Shown: positions 1 through 6,788, counted from the first letter of the stretch. The stretch: DNA of 7,773 nt from Roseobacter sp. (GCA_024636425.1 JAGXHB010000045.1:1-7773), one strand, 5' to 3'. Notes: generated from the sequence alone by a model not told the origin. Program-made: numbers and translations.

Positions 1-1040
1 AGGTGGACGCGCGCGATTTCGTGGCTGTAGCTGCGGTTTTCGCCACCATAGAGAAAATGCGTCGCAAGGGCGCAAGGTTCGGAAAAATCCTCTCCGGGGA
101 GATTGGAAACGATGGCGTCATGTCCCATCGCGATGATTTTGCCCGCGTCATTCAGGCCAAGCCGAATGCGCTGCTTGGTCCCGCTGCGTCGGATCGTCGT
201 CTCAAACACCTGAGGGCGTGTCATCACGACGCGCACGGGCCGCCCCAGTTCCTTCGCAGCGATGGCCGCCGCGACGGCGTCTTGCGAGATTCCCAACTTT
301 GATCCGAAGCCGCCGCCGACATAGGGGGCCAGCACGCGCACATTGCTCGCGTTCACGCCCAAGGAATCCGCAAGCTCGTTGCGGTTGTATTTCAGCATCT
401 GGTAAGAACCTTGAACCGTCAGCTTGTCCCCGTCCCATTTCGCGACGGAGGCGTGCGGCTCCATCGCGGCGCTGTTTTGGGACGGGGTGGTGTAGGTCGC
501 ATCAATCGCACAGGCAGCATCCTGCATCGCGGTTTCGATGTCGCCCTGATGGATCTGCTTTGCGTCGGGCTTGTCTCGCTGAGCGTGATCATCCAGCATG
601 TTTGTGATGGTACCATCCTCGACTTCATAGTTGACCTTGATGCATTGCGCCGCGTGGCGCGCCTGTTCGAAGGTTTCGGCAACGACCAATGCGATGGATT
701 GACCAAAGTAAGCCACATCGCGCGGCCCTTGTGCAGGCGCCTCATTCGCGGTGCCTTGGGCAGGGTTGCGCAGCAAACGGTCGTCGGTGATGACGGACAA
801 AACCCCCGGCATCGAAAGCACGCTTTCCTTGTCGATGTCGGTCACTTTGCCCTTGGTGATCGTGGCCCGCACAAAGACGCCAACAGCTTCGGTTCCGTCG
901 CCTACCTCGGCGGCATAGGGCGCGGTGCCAGTGACTTTCAGCGGACCATCGCGGCGGGGAATGCCTTTGCCGATGATCCCTTGCGCCATGTTGCCCAGAA
1001 TGTCGGCGTGGGGTGTGTCCATTTTCAGATGTTTGGTCAT
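1..1040 (-). CDS. paoC: Aldehyde oxidoreductase, molybdopterin-binding large subunit (PaoC/YagR type), 3' end cut by window edge
   Basis: This is the catalytic subunit of a xanthine dehydrogenase-family Mo hydroxylase. It would oxidise aldehydes to carboxylic acids at a molybdopterin cofactor. I translated 346 codons with no stop; family members are about 730-780 residues, so under half is visible. The N-terminal domain shows the family's RxDGPLKVTGTAPYA stretch (about residues 30-43). It is followed by YFGQSIALVVAETFEQA (about 111-127), MEPHA (193-197) and the cofactor-contacting loop YVGGGFGSK (240-248). The wording matches E. coli PaoC closely from memory. The start at 1040 is supported by GGAG eight bases upstream (complement of 1049-1052) and by an ATGA overlap with the FAD-subunit stop. 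The catalytic glutamate and remaining cofactor loops lie outside the window and cannot be checked. It is the third gene of the operon. A maturation gene (PaoD/XdhC type) might follow beyond the left edge. Confidence 0.93.
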   Translation of the reverse strand, partial: MTKHLKMDTPHADILGNMAQGIIGKGIPRRDGPLKVTGTAPYAAEVGDGTEAVGVFVRATITKGKVTDIDKESVLSMPGVLSVITDDRLLRNPAQGTANEAPAQGPRDVAYFGQSIALVVAETFEQARHAAQCIKVNYEVEDGTITNMLDDHAQRDKPDAKQIHQGDIETAMQDAACAIDATYTTPSQNSAAMEPHASVAKWDGDKLTVQGSYQMLKYNRNELADSLGVNASNVRVLAPYVGGGFGSKLGISQDAVAAAIAAKELGRPVRVVMTRPQVFETTIRRSGTKQRIRLGLNDAGKIIAMGHDAIVSNLPGEDFSEPCALATHFLYGGENRSYSHEIARVH

Positions 1041-2020
1041 TGTGCAGTCTCCGTTGCGCTGCGCAGCACAGCCTTGAGCGTGCGGCGGGCGAGGGGGATT
1101 TTGAAATCATTCGCACCGTGCCCTTGAGCATCGGCCAGCAGAATGTCTGCTGCCTTGTCAAAGAGGCTCATGGACGGTTCCTGGCCGATCAGGGCGTCTT
1201 CAACAGCCCGGTTGCGCCACGGTTTCGGGGCAAGGCCGCCGAAGGCGAGCTTGGCAGAGGCGATCTTGCCACCCTCGACGCTGACAACTGCCGCGACCGA
1301 CACGAGCGCAAAAGCGTAGGAAGATCTGTCGCGCACCTTTCGGTACAGATGGGTCGCAGGTTTGCTGCGCGGTAGGATTACGGCAGTGATTAGATCGCCG
1401 GGCTGCAGGATGGTTTCAATATGCGGGGTATCGCCCGGCAGAACATACAGATCATCAAGTGCAACGGTGCGGGTGCTGCCATCCGCCGTCTCAATCTCGA
1501 CCTCGGCATCAAGCGCCATCATGGCGACCGCCATGTCGGAAGGGTGCGTTGCGATGCAATGCTCGCTTGTGCCGAGGATCGCAAGAATACGGTTGAAACC
1601 CTCCATCGCCTGACACCCCGACCCCGGCTCCCGCTTGTTGCAGGGCATCGCCGGATCATAGAAATAGCCGCAGCGCGTCCGTTGCAACAGGTTGCCGCCT
1701 GTTGTCGCCTTGTTGCGCAACTGGCCCGAGGCACCGGCAAGCAGCGCCCGCGACAGTACCTCATAGTCGCGGCGGACGGTTTCGTGGGCGGCCAGATCCG
1801 AATTGGTGACCAGCGCGCCGATGCGCAAGCCGCCATCATCAGTCGTTGAAATCTCCTTGAGATCAAGACGGTTGATGTCGACAAGACTGTCGGGCGACAT
1901 CACTTCGAGCTTCATCAGATCCAGCAGGTTCGTGCCGCCCGCGATGATCGTGGCACCTGCTTTTGCGTGCGCGGCGGCATCGGCAGACGAAGCGGCGCGG
2001 TTGTAGTCGAAGGATTTCAT
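1037..2020 (-). CDS. paoB: Aldehyde oxidoreductase, FAD-binding subunit with extra [4Fe-4S] motif (PaoB/YagS type)
   Basis: This 327-residue subunit carries FAD and passes electrons from the Fe-S subunit onward. The flavin pyrophosphate loop AGGTNLLDLMK is at 27-37 and the second FAD segment TTGGNLLQRTRC at 106-117. Residues 117-155 hold four cysteines (C117, C127, C136, C155) in the context RTRCGYFYDPAMPCNKR, GSGC and TSEHCIATHP. In E. coli PaoB the same arrangement binds an extra [4Fe-4S] cluster, which ordinary CoxM/XdhB-type subunits lack. This insert is the main reason for assigning the PaoB branch. The C-terminal CO-dehydrogenase flavoprotein domain covers about 215-320. The start has a near-consensus AAGGAGG seven bases upstream (complement of 2028-2034). 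The start overlaps the stop of the Fe-S gene, and the stop overlaps the start of the large-subunit gene, both as ATGA, so translation is probably coupled. The natural substrate cannot be read from the sequence. Confidence 0.95.
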   Translation of the reverse strand: MKSFDYNRAASSADAAAHAKAGATIIAGGTNLLDLMKLEVMSPDSLVDINRLDLKEISTTDDGGLRIGALVTNSDLAAHETVRRDYEVLSRALLAGASGQLRNKATTGGNLLQRTRCGYFYDPAMPCNKREPGSGCQAMEGFNRILAILGTSEHCIATHPSDMAVAMMALDAEVEIETADGSTRTVALDDLYVLPGDTPHIETILQPGDLITAVILPRSKPATHLYRKVRDRSSYAFALVSVAAVVSVEGGKIASAKLAFGGLAPKPWRNRAVEDALIGQEPSMSLFDKAADILLADAQGHGANDFKIPLARRTLKAVLRSATETAQ

Positions 2021-2532
2021 CGCTGGTCCTCCTTGGATGCTTCACGGATCGCTTTGACAATACCGGGGTAGGCCGAACACCGGCAGAGATTGCCGCTCAT
2101 CCGCTCGGAAATTTCGGCGTCGGTCAGTTCCAGGTCACCCTCAAGTGCTTCGGTCACGTTGGAGGGCCAGCCGTCTTTGACCTCGTCCAGCATAGCCGTG
2201 GCGGAACAGATCTGGCCTGATGTGCAATAACCGCATTGAAAACCGTCATTTCGAACGAAGGCGTCTTGCATTGCCGACAGGGCTTCGGGCGTGCCGATCC
2301 CCTCGATCGTCGTGATCTTGTCGCCGTCATGCATGCAGGCAAGGGTCAGGCAAGAATTGATGCGTCGTCCGTTGATGATAATGGTACAAGCGCCGCATTG
2401 GCCGTGGTCACAGCCCTTTTTCGACCCGGTAAGTCCCAGATGATGCCGCAAGGCATCCAGCAGGGAGGTGCGGGGATCGGCATCAAGGTCATGTTCCTGG
2501 TCGTTTACGGTCAAAGTCGTTTTCAAGGTCAT
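2017..2532 (-). CDS. paoA: Aldehyde oxidoreductase, [2Fe-2S] iron-sulfur subunit (PaoA/YagT type, no Tat signal)
   Basis: This 171-residue small subunit carries two [2Fe-2S] clusters that link the Mo site to FAD. The N-terminal plant-ferredoxin-like domain has C41, C46, C49 and C61 (KKGCDHGQCGACT, then SC). The C-terminal helical domain has C100, C103, C150 and C152 (FQCGYC and LCRC). All eight ligands are present. I start it at 2532 rather than the upstream in-frame ATG at 2667. The ATG at 2532 has AAGGA seven bases before it, and the family's MTLKTTLTVN beginning follows directly. The 45 extra residues of the longer reading are basic and unlike the family. E. coli PaoA is about 229 residues with a twin-arginine leader. 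Here neither start gives an RR leader followed by a hydrophobic segment, so the trimer is expected in the cytoplasm. It is the first gene of the operon. Confidence 0.95.
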   Translation of the reverse strand: MTLKTTLTVNDQEHDLDADPRTSLLDALRHHLGLTGSKKGCDHGQCGACTIIINGRRINSCLTLACMHDGDKITTIEGIGTPEALSAMQDAFVRNDGFQCGYCTSGQICSATAMLDEVKDGWPSNVTEALEGDLELTDAEISERMSGNLCRCSAYPGIVKAIREASKEDQR

Positions 2533-2577
2533 GAAGATTCCTTTGGAATGGGATTTCAGCGAATGAACGCGCAAATG

Positions 2578-2583
2578 TGTCAA
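2578..2583 (-). promoter_or_regulatory. Possible -35 element for the paoABC operon
   Basis: The minus strand reads TTGACA here, a perfect -35 hexamer about 46 bases upstream of the paoA start codon and flanked by GCGC on both sides. No good -10 hexamer lies 16-18 bases downstream; the best candidates are CTGAAA-like. Either the -10 is weak and activator-dependent or the match is chance. No regulator gene is adjacent. Confidence 0.25.
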
Positions 2584-2617
2584 GCGCGGGTTGGCCTGCG
2601 GCCGGACGTCTAAAAAT

Positions 2618-2851
2618 TCATGTTGTGAGAGGCGAACGCGACGCATCTTTTGAAAGTTCCACCGCAAACTGCTGCAAAAACAGGCGCACCTGCCGTTCCT
2701 TTACGTCACCCCGTCGGCGTTGCCAGTCAGGGTTGCCGTGAAGGAACGCGGCAGCGTGCCGGAGATGGATTTGCGACAGAGCGACGGAATATTCGTCAAA
2801 TCGTGCCGAATGGCCCATCTGGCCGTTGCCGGACGGGCAGGGATATGGCAT
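2618..2851 (-). CDS. Possible small hypothetical protein, 77 codons
   Basis: This is a doubtful ORF in the 356-base spacer between paoA and the methyltransferase-like gene. The translation has a credible body: FDEYSVALSQIHLRHAAAF (18-36), then NPDWQRRRGDVKERQVRLFLQQFAVEL (40-66). That is an arginine-rich, probably helical stretch with tryptophan and regular hydrophobic spacing. It has no signal peptide, membrane segment or known motif, and I do not recognise the family. Neither ATG (2851, or in-frame 2818) has a convincing ribosome binding site, and third-position G/C is only moderate. It would lie 85 bases upstream of paoA on the same strand, so it could be a leader gene of that operon. If it is not coding, this stretch is simply the divergent promoter region. 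Confidence 0.35.
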   Translation of the reverse strand: MPYPCPSGNGQMGHSARFDEYSVALSQIHLRHAAAFLHGNPDWQRRRGDVKERQVRLFLQQFAVELSKDASRSPLTT

Positions 2852-2888
2852 TTCAGGAATGAATGAACTGAACGAAAGAGTTTAGCTG

Positions 2889-3542
2889 ATGACTGACTTC
2901 ACAGCCCGCCGCACAATGATGGTCGACACACAGGTGCGCCCTTCGGACGTGACCAAGTTTCCCATCATCGACGCGATGCTGAAAGTTGCCCGCGAAAACT
3001 ACGTGCCCGTTGCGCAGCGCGAAGCGGCGTATCTTGGCGAAAACCTCAACCTTGGCGACGGTCGTATCCTGCTTGAGCCGCGCACGCTTGCGAAGATGCT
3101 GGACGCGCTGGCCATCGGCAATGACGAGCTGGTGCTCGATGTCGGGTGCGCCTACGGGTATTCTTCGGCGGTGATCGCACATATGGCCGAAGCTGTGGTT
3201 GCTGTGGAAGAAGACGAGCAGATGGCCAAGGAAGCGCAGGAAAACTTGATGACGGCGGAAGCGGACAACGTCGTCGTGCACCATGGGCCGCTGGCCGAAG
3301 GTGCGCCCAAGCACGGACCCTACGATGTTGTGATCGTTCAGGGCGGCGTGGGTATGGTACCCGACACCATTCTGGAGCAACTTAAAGACGGTGGTCGTAT
3401 CGCCTGCATCTTCATGGAGGGCCCGCTTGGAGAAGTGCGCCTTGGCTACAAACGCGACAGCGGCGTGAGTTGGCGCACCATGTTCAATGCGGGCGCACCC
3501 GTTCTGGCCGGTTTCGCCCGCGCGCGCGCCTTCCAGCTTTGA
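2889..3542 (+). CDS. Protein-L-isoaspartate O-methyltransferase family protein (Pcm-like, altered substrate motif)
   Basis: This 217-residue SAM-dependent methyltransferase fold belongs to the PCMT family, whose classical members repair isoaspartyl residues. The N-terminal family region RRTMMVDTQVRP is at 7-18, and the SAM motif I VLDVGCAYGYSSAVIA at 82-97. The ribose-binding acidic position falls in VEED (106-109). The strand-4/strand-5 region YDVVIVQGGVGMVPDTILEQLKDGGRIA is at 145-172. The classical substrate motif (ISQPY in E. coli Pcm, with a key serine) aligns with LLEPR at 61-65, so serine is replaced by leucine and glutamine by glutamate. It may therefore not be a true isoaspartate repair enzyme. 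The start has a partial Shine-Dalgarno GAAAGAG eight bases upstream. The gene ends 62 bases before tolC, probably in one transcript. Assignment to the family is secure; the reaction is not. Confidence 0.9.
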   Translation: MTDFTARRTMMVDTQVRPSDVTKFPIIDAMLKVARENYVPVAQREAAYLGENLNLGDGRILLEPRTLAKMLDALAIGNDELVLDVGCAYGYSSAVIAHMAEAVVAVEEDEQMAKEAQENLMTAEADNVVVHHGPLAEGAPKHGPYDVVIVQGGVGMVPDTILEQLKDGGRIACIFMEGPLGEVRLGYKRDSGVSWRTMFNAGAPVLAGFARARAFQL

Positions 3543-3604
3543 CAGAACCAGAAGGCTGCATGCTGGCAGCACGGCGAGACAGGATATATCGTGGAGACGG
3601 AACA

Positions 3605-5047
3605 ATGAGAATGATCGGCATCAACAGCGGATTGCGCGGGATCGTCGCAGCGACATTGATCGGGTTCGGATCCGTGATGCCAGGCGCCGCAACCTCCGAA
3701 ACCTTGGCGGACGCCTTGGTCGGGGCCTATAACCACTCGGGTTTGCTGGATCAGAACCGCGCCGTTCTGCGCGCGGCTGACGAAGACGTGGCAATCGCCA
3801 ATGCGGCGCTGAAGCCTGTTGTGCAGTGGACCGGCAACCTGACCCAGAACATCAACCGGTCCGTCAGCGGCGGATCGACCACGGGGTTGCCTGCGGGAAC
3901 CCGCAACGCCACGGACCAGCTGACCACGTCGGTCAACCTGATCGCATCCTTGCTGGTGTATGATTTCGGCGCGACCCGCTATTCGATCGAGGCTGCAAAG
4001 GAAACCGTGCTGGCCACCCGCGAAAGCCTTATCAGCGTCGAACAGCAGGTTCTGATACGGGCAGTCGATGCCTATATGGGGGTCATTCAGGCGCAGCAGT
4101 TGGTGTCTTTGCGCGAAAACAACGTGCGCTTGCTGACGCAGGAACTGCGCGCCGCCCGTGACAGGTTCGAAGTTGGTGAGGTCACCCGGACCGACGTCGC
4201 GCTGGCCGAGGCGCAACTGGCCGAGGCGCGCAGTGGTCTGGCGGCGGCGGAGGGCGATCTGTTGAGCGCGCGTGCCTATTACAAGGTCGCAGTCGGACGT
4301 GAACCCGGCAACCTGAGCCGCCCGCCGAGCCTGCCTGCGATTGCCGACAATATCGCGACGGCGCAAGCGCTTGCTGTGCGCCGCCACCCCGATATCCTGT
4401 CTGTGCAACACCAGGTTGCGGCTGCCGATCTGCTGGTTCGGGCCAGCGAAGCGCGCATGAAGCCGCAGGTGACGGTCGAGGGTCAATACGGCCTCTCCGA
4501 AACATTTGACAGCACGGCATCCAGCCGGAATGGCACAATCGGCCTGCAGGTCGGGCAGACCATCTATCAGGGCGGGGCGCTCTCTGCTGGTGTGCGCAAG
4601 AACCTCGCGCAACGTGATGCGCAGCGCGGCAATTTGCATGTCGTGGTCAAGGATGTGGAGCGTGCGGTCAGCGACGCCTATGCCATTCTGACGTCGGCAC
4701 GTGCGCAAATTCAAGGCTCCGATCGCCAGGTGCGTGCGGCCCAGGTCGCGTTTGAAGGCATCCGCGAGGAAGCTTCGCTGGGGGCCCGTACGACATTGGA
4801 TGTGCTGGATGCCGAACAGGCATTGCTGGATGCACGCACAGCCGCCGTGACAGCGCAAACCCAGATTTACGTCGCTGCCTATTCTGTCTTGCAGGCTACG
4901 GGGCAACTGACGGCGCGTGATCTGCGCTTGCCCGTGCAGCTTTACGACGCGGCAGCCTATTATAATCTGGTCAAGGACAGTCCGACAAAGCTTTCCAAAG
5001 AAGGCAAGAAACTTGACCGTGTGTTGCGGGCGCTGCAAAAAGAATGA
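3605..5047 (+). CDS. tolC: TolC-family outer membrane efflux/secretion channel
   Basis: This 480-residue outer-membrane channel would act as a homotrimer joining an inner-membrane pump or type I secretion complex to the outside. A signal peptide is visible: positively charged MRMIGINSGLR, a hydrophobic stretch at 13-25, and likely cleavage near A29 (PGAA before TSE). The two homologous OEP halves are clear, each with helix-rich coiled-coil regions. They carry the paired turns RFEVGEVTRTDVALAEAQL (187-205) and EASLGARTTLDVLDAEQAL (389-407). Beta-strand segments lie at about 105-122 and 286-325. The first in-frame ATG is at 3470 but would overlap the upstream gene. The start at 3605 gives the signal peptide and has GGAG eight bases upstream (3593-3596). 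The C-terminal tail is lysine-rich (LSKEGKKLDRVLRALQKE). No ABC transporter or membrane-fusion gene is adjacent, so its partner pump is encoded elsewhere. Confidence 0.95.
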   Translation: MRMIGINSGLRGIVAATLIGFGSVMPGAATSETLADALVGAYNHSGLLDQNRAVLRAADEDVAIANAALKPVVQWTGNLTQNINRSVSGGSTTGLPAGTRNATDQLTTSVNLIASLLVYDFGATRYSIEAAKETVLATRESLISVEQQVLIRAVDAYMGVIQAQQLVSLRENNVRLLTQELRAARDRFEVGEVTRTDVALAEAQLAEARSGLAAAEGDLLSARAYYKVAVGREPGNLSRPPSLPAIADNIATAQALAVRRHPDILSVQHQVAAADLLVRASEARMKPQVTVEGQYGLSETFDSTASSRNGTIGLQVGQTIYQGGALSAGVRKNLAQRDAQRGNLHVVVKDVERAVSDAYAILTSARAQIQGSDRQVRAAQVAFEGIREEASLGARTTLDVLDAEQALLDARTAAVTAQTQIYVAAYSVLQATGQLTARDLRLPVQLYDAAAYYNLVKDSPTKLSKEGKKLDRVLRALQKE

Positions 5048-5056
5048 CAATTTTCA

Positions 5057-5085
5057 CGGCCCCATTGTGAGAATCCGTGGGGCTG
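5057..5085 (+). terminator. Weak hairpin between tolC and the PopZ-like gene
   Basis: CGGCCCCA (5057-5064) pairs with TGGGGCTG (5078-5085), giving eight pairs with one G-T wobble and a 13-base loop. It is followed by GTTAAACTCTTC with no run of T. It could be an attenuator or partial terminator rather than a complete stop for the upstream transcript. Confidence 0.35.
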
Positions 5086-5120
5086 GTTAAACTCTTCGAA
5101 AAATCTGAGTGGTGAAAAAA

Positions 5121-6200
5121 ATGTCTGACCCGGTTACAAACGCAGAAGTCGAGGATGTGCTGTCTTCCATTCGCCGTTTGGTCTCTCAGGACAGACGCCC
5201 GTCAACCCAAACAAGAACTGAAAAACCTGTGGAGGGTAAGCTGGTGCTGACGCCTTCTTTGCGGGTGTCGAACGACGCCCCGCTGGTGGACGCCTACAAA
5301 GCGCCCAAGACGACGCCGGAGCCGGTGGAATGGACCGACGCCGCCGCCCCTGAGACCGGGTTGCGGGGAAGCGACCATCTGGATGACATCGGGGCTGTCG
5401 GGGCGGCGGTGACAAACGGTGCAGACGCTAGTGCCGACCGCTTCGGGACCGACGACGATTTTGATACGGATAGCTTTGAAACCGAGAGCTTGGAACATGC
5501 GTCTGAGGCTGAAACCGATCTGCATGACACCAACACAGGCGCTGATACCCCGTTTGCGGAAGATGATTTTGATCTGACCGCGGACGAAGACGACCTTGAA
5601 GAGCCTGCGCCGAGCGTCTTGTCTGCGAGAACAGTGGAGGAGCCCCCCGCTTCGGAGCCCGCAGCACGTCATGGCATTCTCTCGTTGGGCGCGTCCGAAC
5701 TGGTCGAAGATACCGTGCCGTCTTCACCCGCCACGTCAGAGCGGTTGAGTGCGAAGATCGCTGCGCTTGAAAGCGCGATACGCCGGATCCCTGAAAACTA
5801 CGAGCCTGATGCGCCAGGTGATGGTGATTATTCGGGCAGCGATGCGCCGGCGATGGCATGGGAAGACGATGTAGAGCTCGACGGGACGGGGGTGCCGCTG
5901 CACACGCGGGCAAACGAACCGTCAGATGCCGCAATCGAAACCGCACTCGCCGAGGCCAACGCGGCTTATGACACGGATGAAGATGCGTTCGACGAAGACG
6001 ATTCCGACGACGATGAAGAGGCCAAGGCGATCGGTCTGGGCGGGGAAGAGTATCTGGATGAGGAGATGTTGCGCGATCTGGTCGCGGACATTGTGCGGTC
6101 CGAATTGCAAGGGGCTTTGGGGGAACGCATCACCCGCAACGTCCGCAAGCTGGTCCGCCGAGAGATCCACCGTGCGCTGACAGCGCAGGATCTGGAATAA
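5121..6200 (+). CDS. PopZ-like (DUF2497-type) polar organizing protein candidate with acidic disordered linker
   Basis: This is a 359-residue, strongly acidic protein with conserved-looking ends. The N-terminal helix AEVEDVLSSIRRLVSQD (8-24) matches the PopZ opening (EEILASIRRIISED type). A KLVLTPSLRV motif follows at 40-49. Acidic, low-complexity tracts lie at 108-161 and 283-300, with a short predicted helix LSAKIAALESAIRRI at 209-223 between them. The C-terminal helical block (309-355, LRDLVADIVRSELQGALGERIT, then a basic RNVRKLVRREIHRAL) resembles the PopZ oligomerisation region. In Caulobacter, PopZ forms a polar condensate that holds ParB and chromosome origins. The ATG at 5121 is preferred to the GTG at 5109 because GGTGA ends five bases before it. 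It follows a TolC gene, as popZ does in Caulobacter. The family is inferred from the ends and from context; a roseobacter-specific acidic protein of other function is possible. Confidence 0.68.
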   Translation: MSDPVTNAEVEDVLSSIRRLVSQDRRPSTQTRTEKPVEGKLVLTPSLRVSNDAPLVDAYKAPKTTPEPVEWTDAAAPETGLRGSDHLDDIGAVGAAVTNGADASADRFGTDDDFDTDSFETESLEHASEAETDLHDTNTGADTPFAEDDFDLTADEDDLEEPAPSVLSARTVEEPPASEPAARHGILSLGASELVEDTVPSSPATSERLSAKIAALESAIRRIPENYEPDAPGDGDYSGSDAPAMAWEDDVELDGTGVPLHTRANEPSDAAIETALAEANAAYDTDEDAFDEDDSDDDEEAKAIGLGGEEYLDEEMLRDLVADIVRSELQGALGERITRNVRKLVRREIHRALTAQDLE

Positions 6201-6267
6201 CCACACCCTCATCACTGCGGCGTGACGTTGATCCGCCTGCTCATCTTGAAAAAACAGCATCAGTAAC

Positions 6268-6297
6268 GAAAAACGCGACTCGAAGGCCGCGTTTTTC
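6268..6297. terminator. Bidirectional intrinsic terminator between convergent genes
   Basis: GAAAAACGCG (6268-6277) and CGCGTTTTTC (6288-6297) form a perfect ten-base inverted repeat around a ten-base loop. The A/T arms supply a U-run on either strand. It lies between the stop of the PopZ-like gene (6200) and the stop of the convergent 106-residue gene (6319), so it can end both transcripts. Confidence 0.85.
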
Positions 6298-6318
6298 CTA
6301 ATCACATCATGCGCAGTA

Positions 6319-6639
6319 TCAGGCTGCTTCGGCCTGCTGAGCTGCATTGCGGCGCTCGGATTCTTCGCGCGACAGGGCGACAGAGGTGCGCACACCTTTG
6401 CCGACAAAATCCATCAGACCGGAAACGACACGCTCGTTCGGGTCGATACCAGCACAGCTCAACACTTCGCGGCCATCGCGCGAACGTGCCCAGCGTGCAA
6501 TCTGCTCAGGACCATTGCCGTATTTCTTGTCATCGGCAATCGCGTCATCCAACGCAGCCAGTACTACGGCAGCGAAAAGTTTGCGGGCACGGTTACCTTG
6601 TTCATTGTTAAAGGCAGTGCCATCAACGAAATCTTTCAT
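6319..6639 (-). CDS. DUF6280-type conserved small protein, function unknown
   Basis: This 106-residue soluble protein matches, from memory, a family kept in Rhodobacteraceae and related alphaproteobacteria as DUF6280. The family label is recall, not a search result. No function is known to me. It has no signal peptide or membrane segment. It reads as mostly helical: an N-terminal MKDFVDGTAFNNEQGNRARK, a hydrophobic helix KLFAAVVLAALDDAIADDKK (20-39), and YGNGPEQIARWARSRDGREVL (40-60). After the single cysteine C62 come AGIDPNERVVSGLMDFVGKGVRTSVALS and a charged alanine-rich tail. The start has AAAGGA about seven bases upstream, a good site. It is transcribed away from efp across a 222-base spacer and ends at a bidirectional terminator, so it is a single-gene unit. 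A nucleic-acid-binding or adaptor role is possible but rests only on size and charge. Confidence 0.88.
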   Translation of the reverse strand: MKDFVDGTAFNNEQGNRARKLFAAVVLAALDDAIADDKKYGNGPEQIARWARSRDGREVLSCAGIDPNERVVSGLMDFVGKGVRTSVALSREESERRNAAQQAEAA

Positions 6640-6788
6640 CTCGTCGTCCTTTCTATTATTCTTGCTCTTGTCATTTAGGCGTGGGGTTCCTTATGACGGA
6701 AAGAGTACGATTCGGATACACCTATATTGCATAACACATATGCGTTTTATACATGGCTCTTCGCGGGTGCAGCACGACCTTCGCTGTC

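Noticed and set aside
3..302. Plus-strand ORF over the start of the window
   Set aside because: It lies opposite the molybdopterin subunit, whose conserved motifs prove the minus-strand frame; its translation has no family features.
411..1127. 238-codon plus-strand ORF spanning the paoC/paoB junction
   Set aside because: It crosses two proven minus-strand genes and shows no domain; antisense shadow.
2853..3605. 250-codon minus-strand ORF opposite the Pcm-like gene
   Set aside because: The plus strand carries the SAM-binding motifs; the antisense translation is histidine-rich and shows no family features.
3446..5050. 534-codon minus-strand ORF opposite tolC
   Set aside because: Long antisense frames are common in G/C-rich genes. 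The translation is rich in Arg, His, Cys and Gln with no domain pattern, while the plus frame is a clear TolC.
5950..6025. GAC/GAT/GAA-rich stretch as a possible simple repeat
   Set aside because: It encodes the irregular acidic tract of the PopZ-like protein; codons vary and there is no fixed unit length.
6667..6697. TTGTCA with TTATGA at 17-base spacing as a plus-strand promoter
   Set aside because: The -10 match is poor, and the site is about 165 bases from efp with a better candidate closer to that gene.
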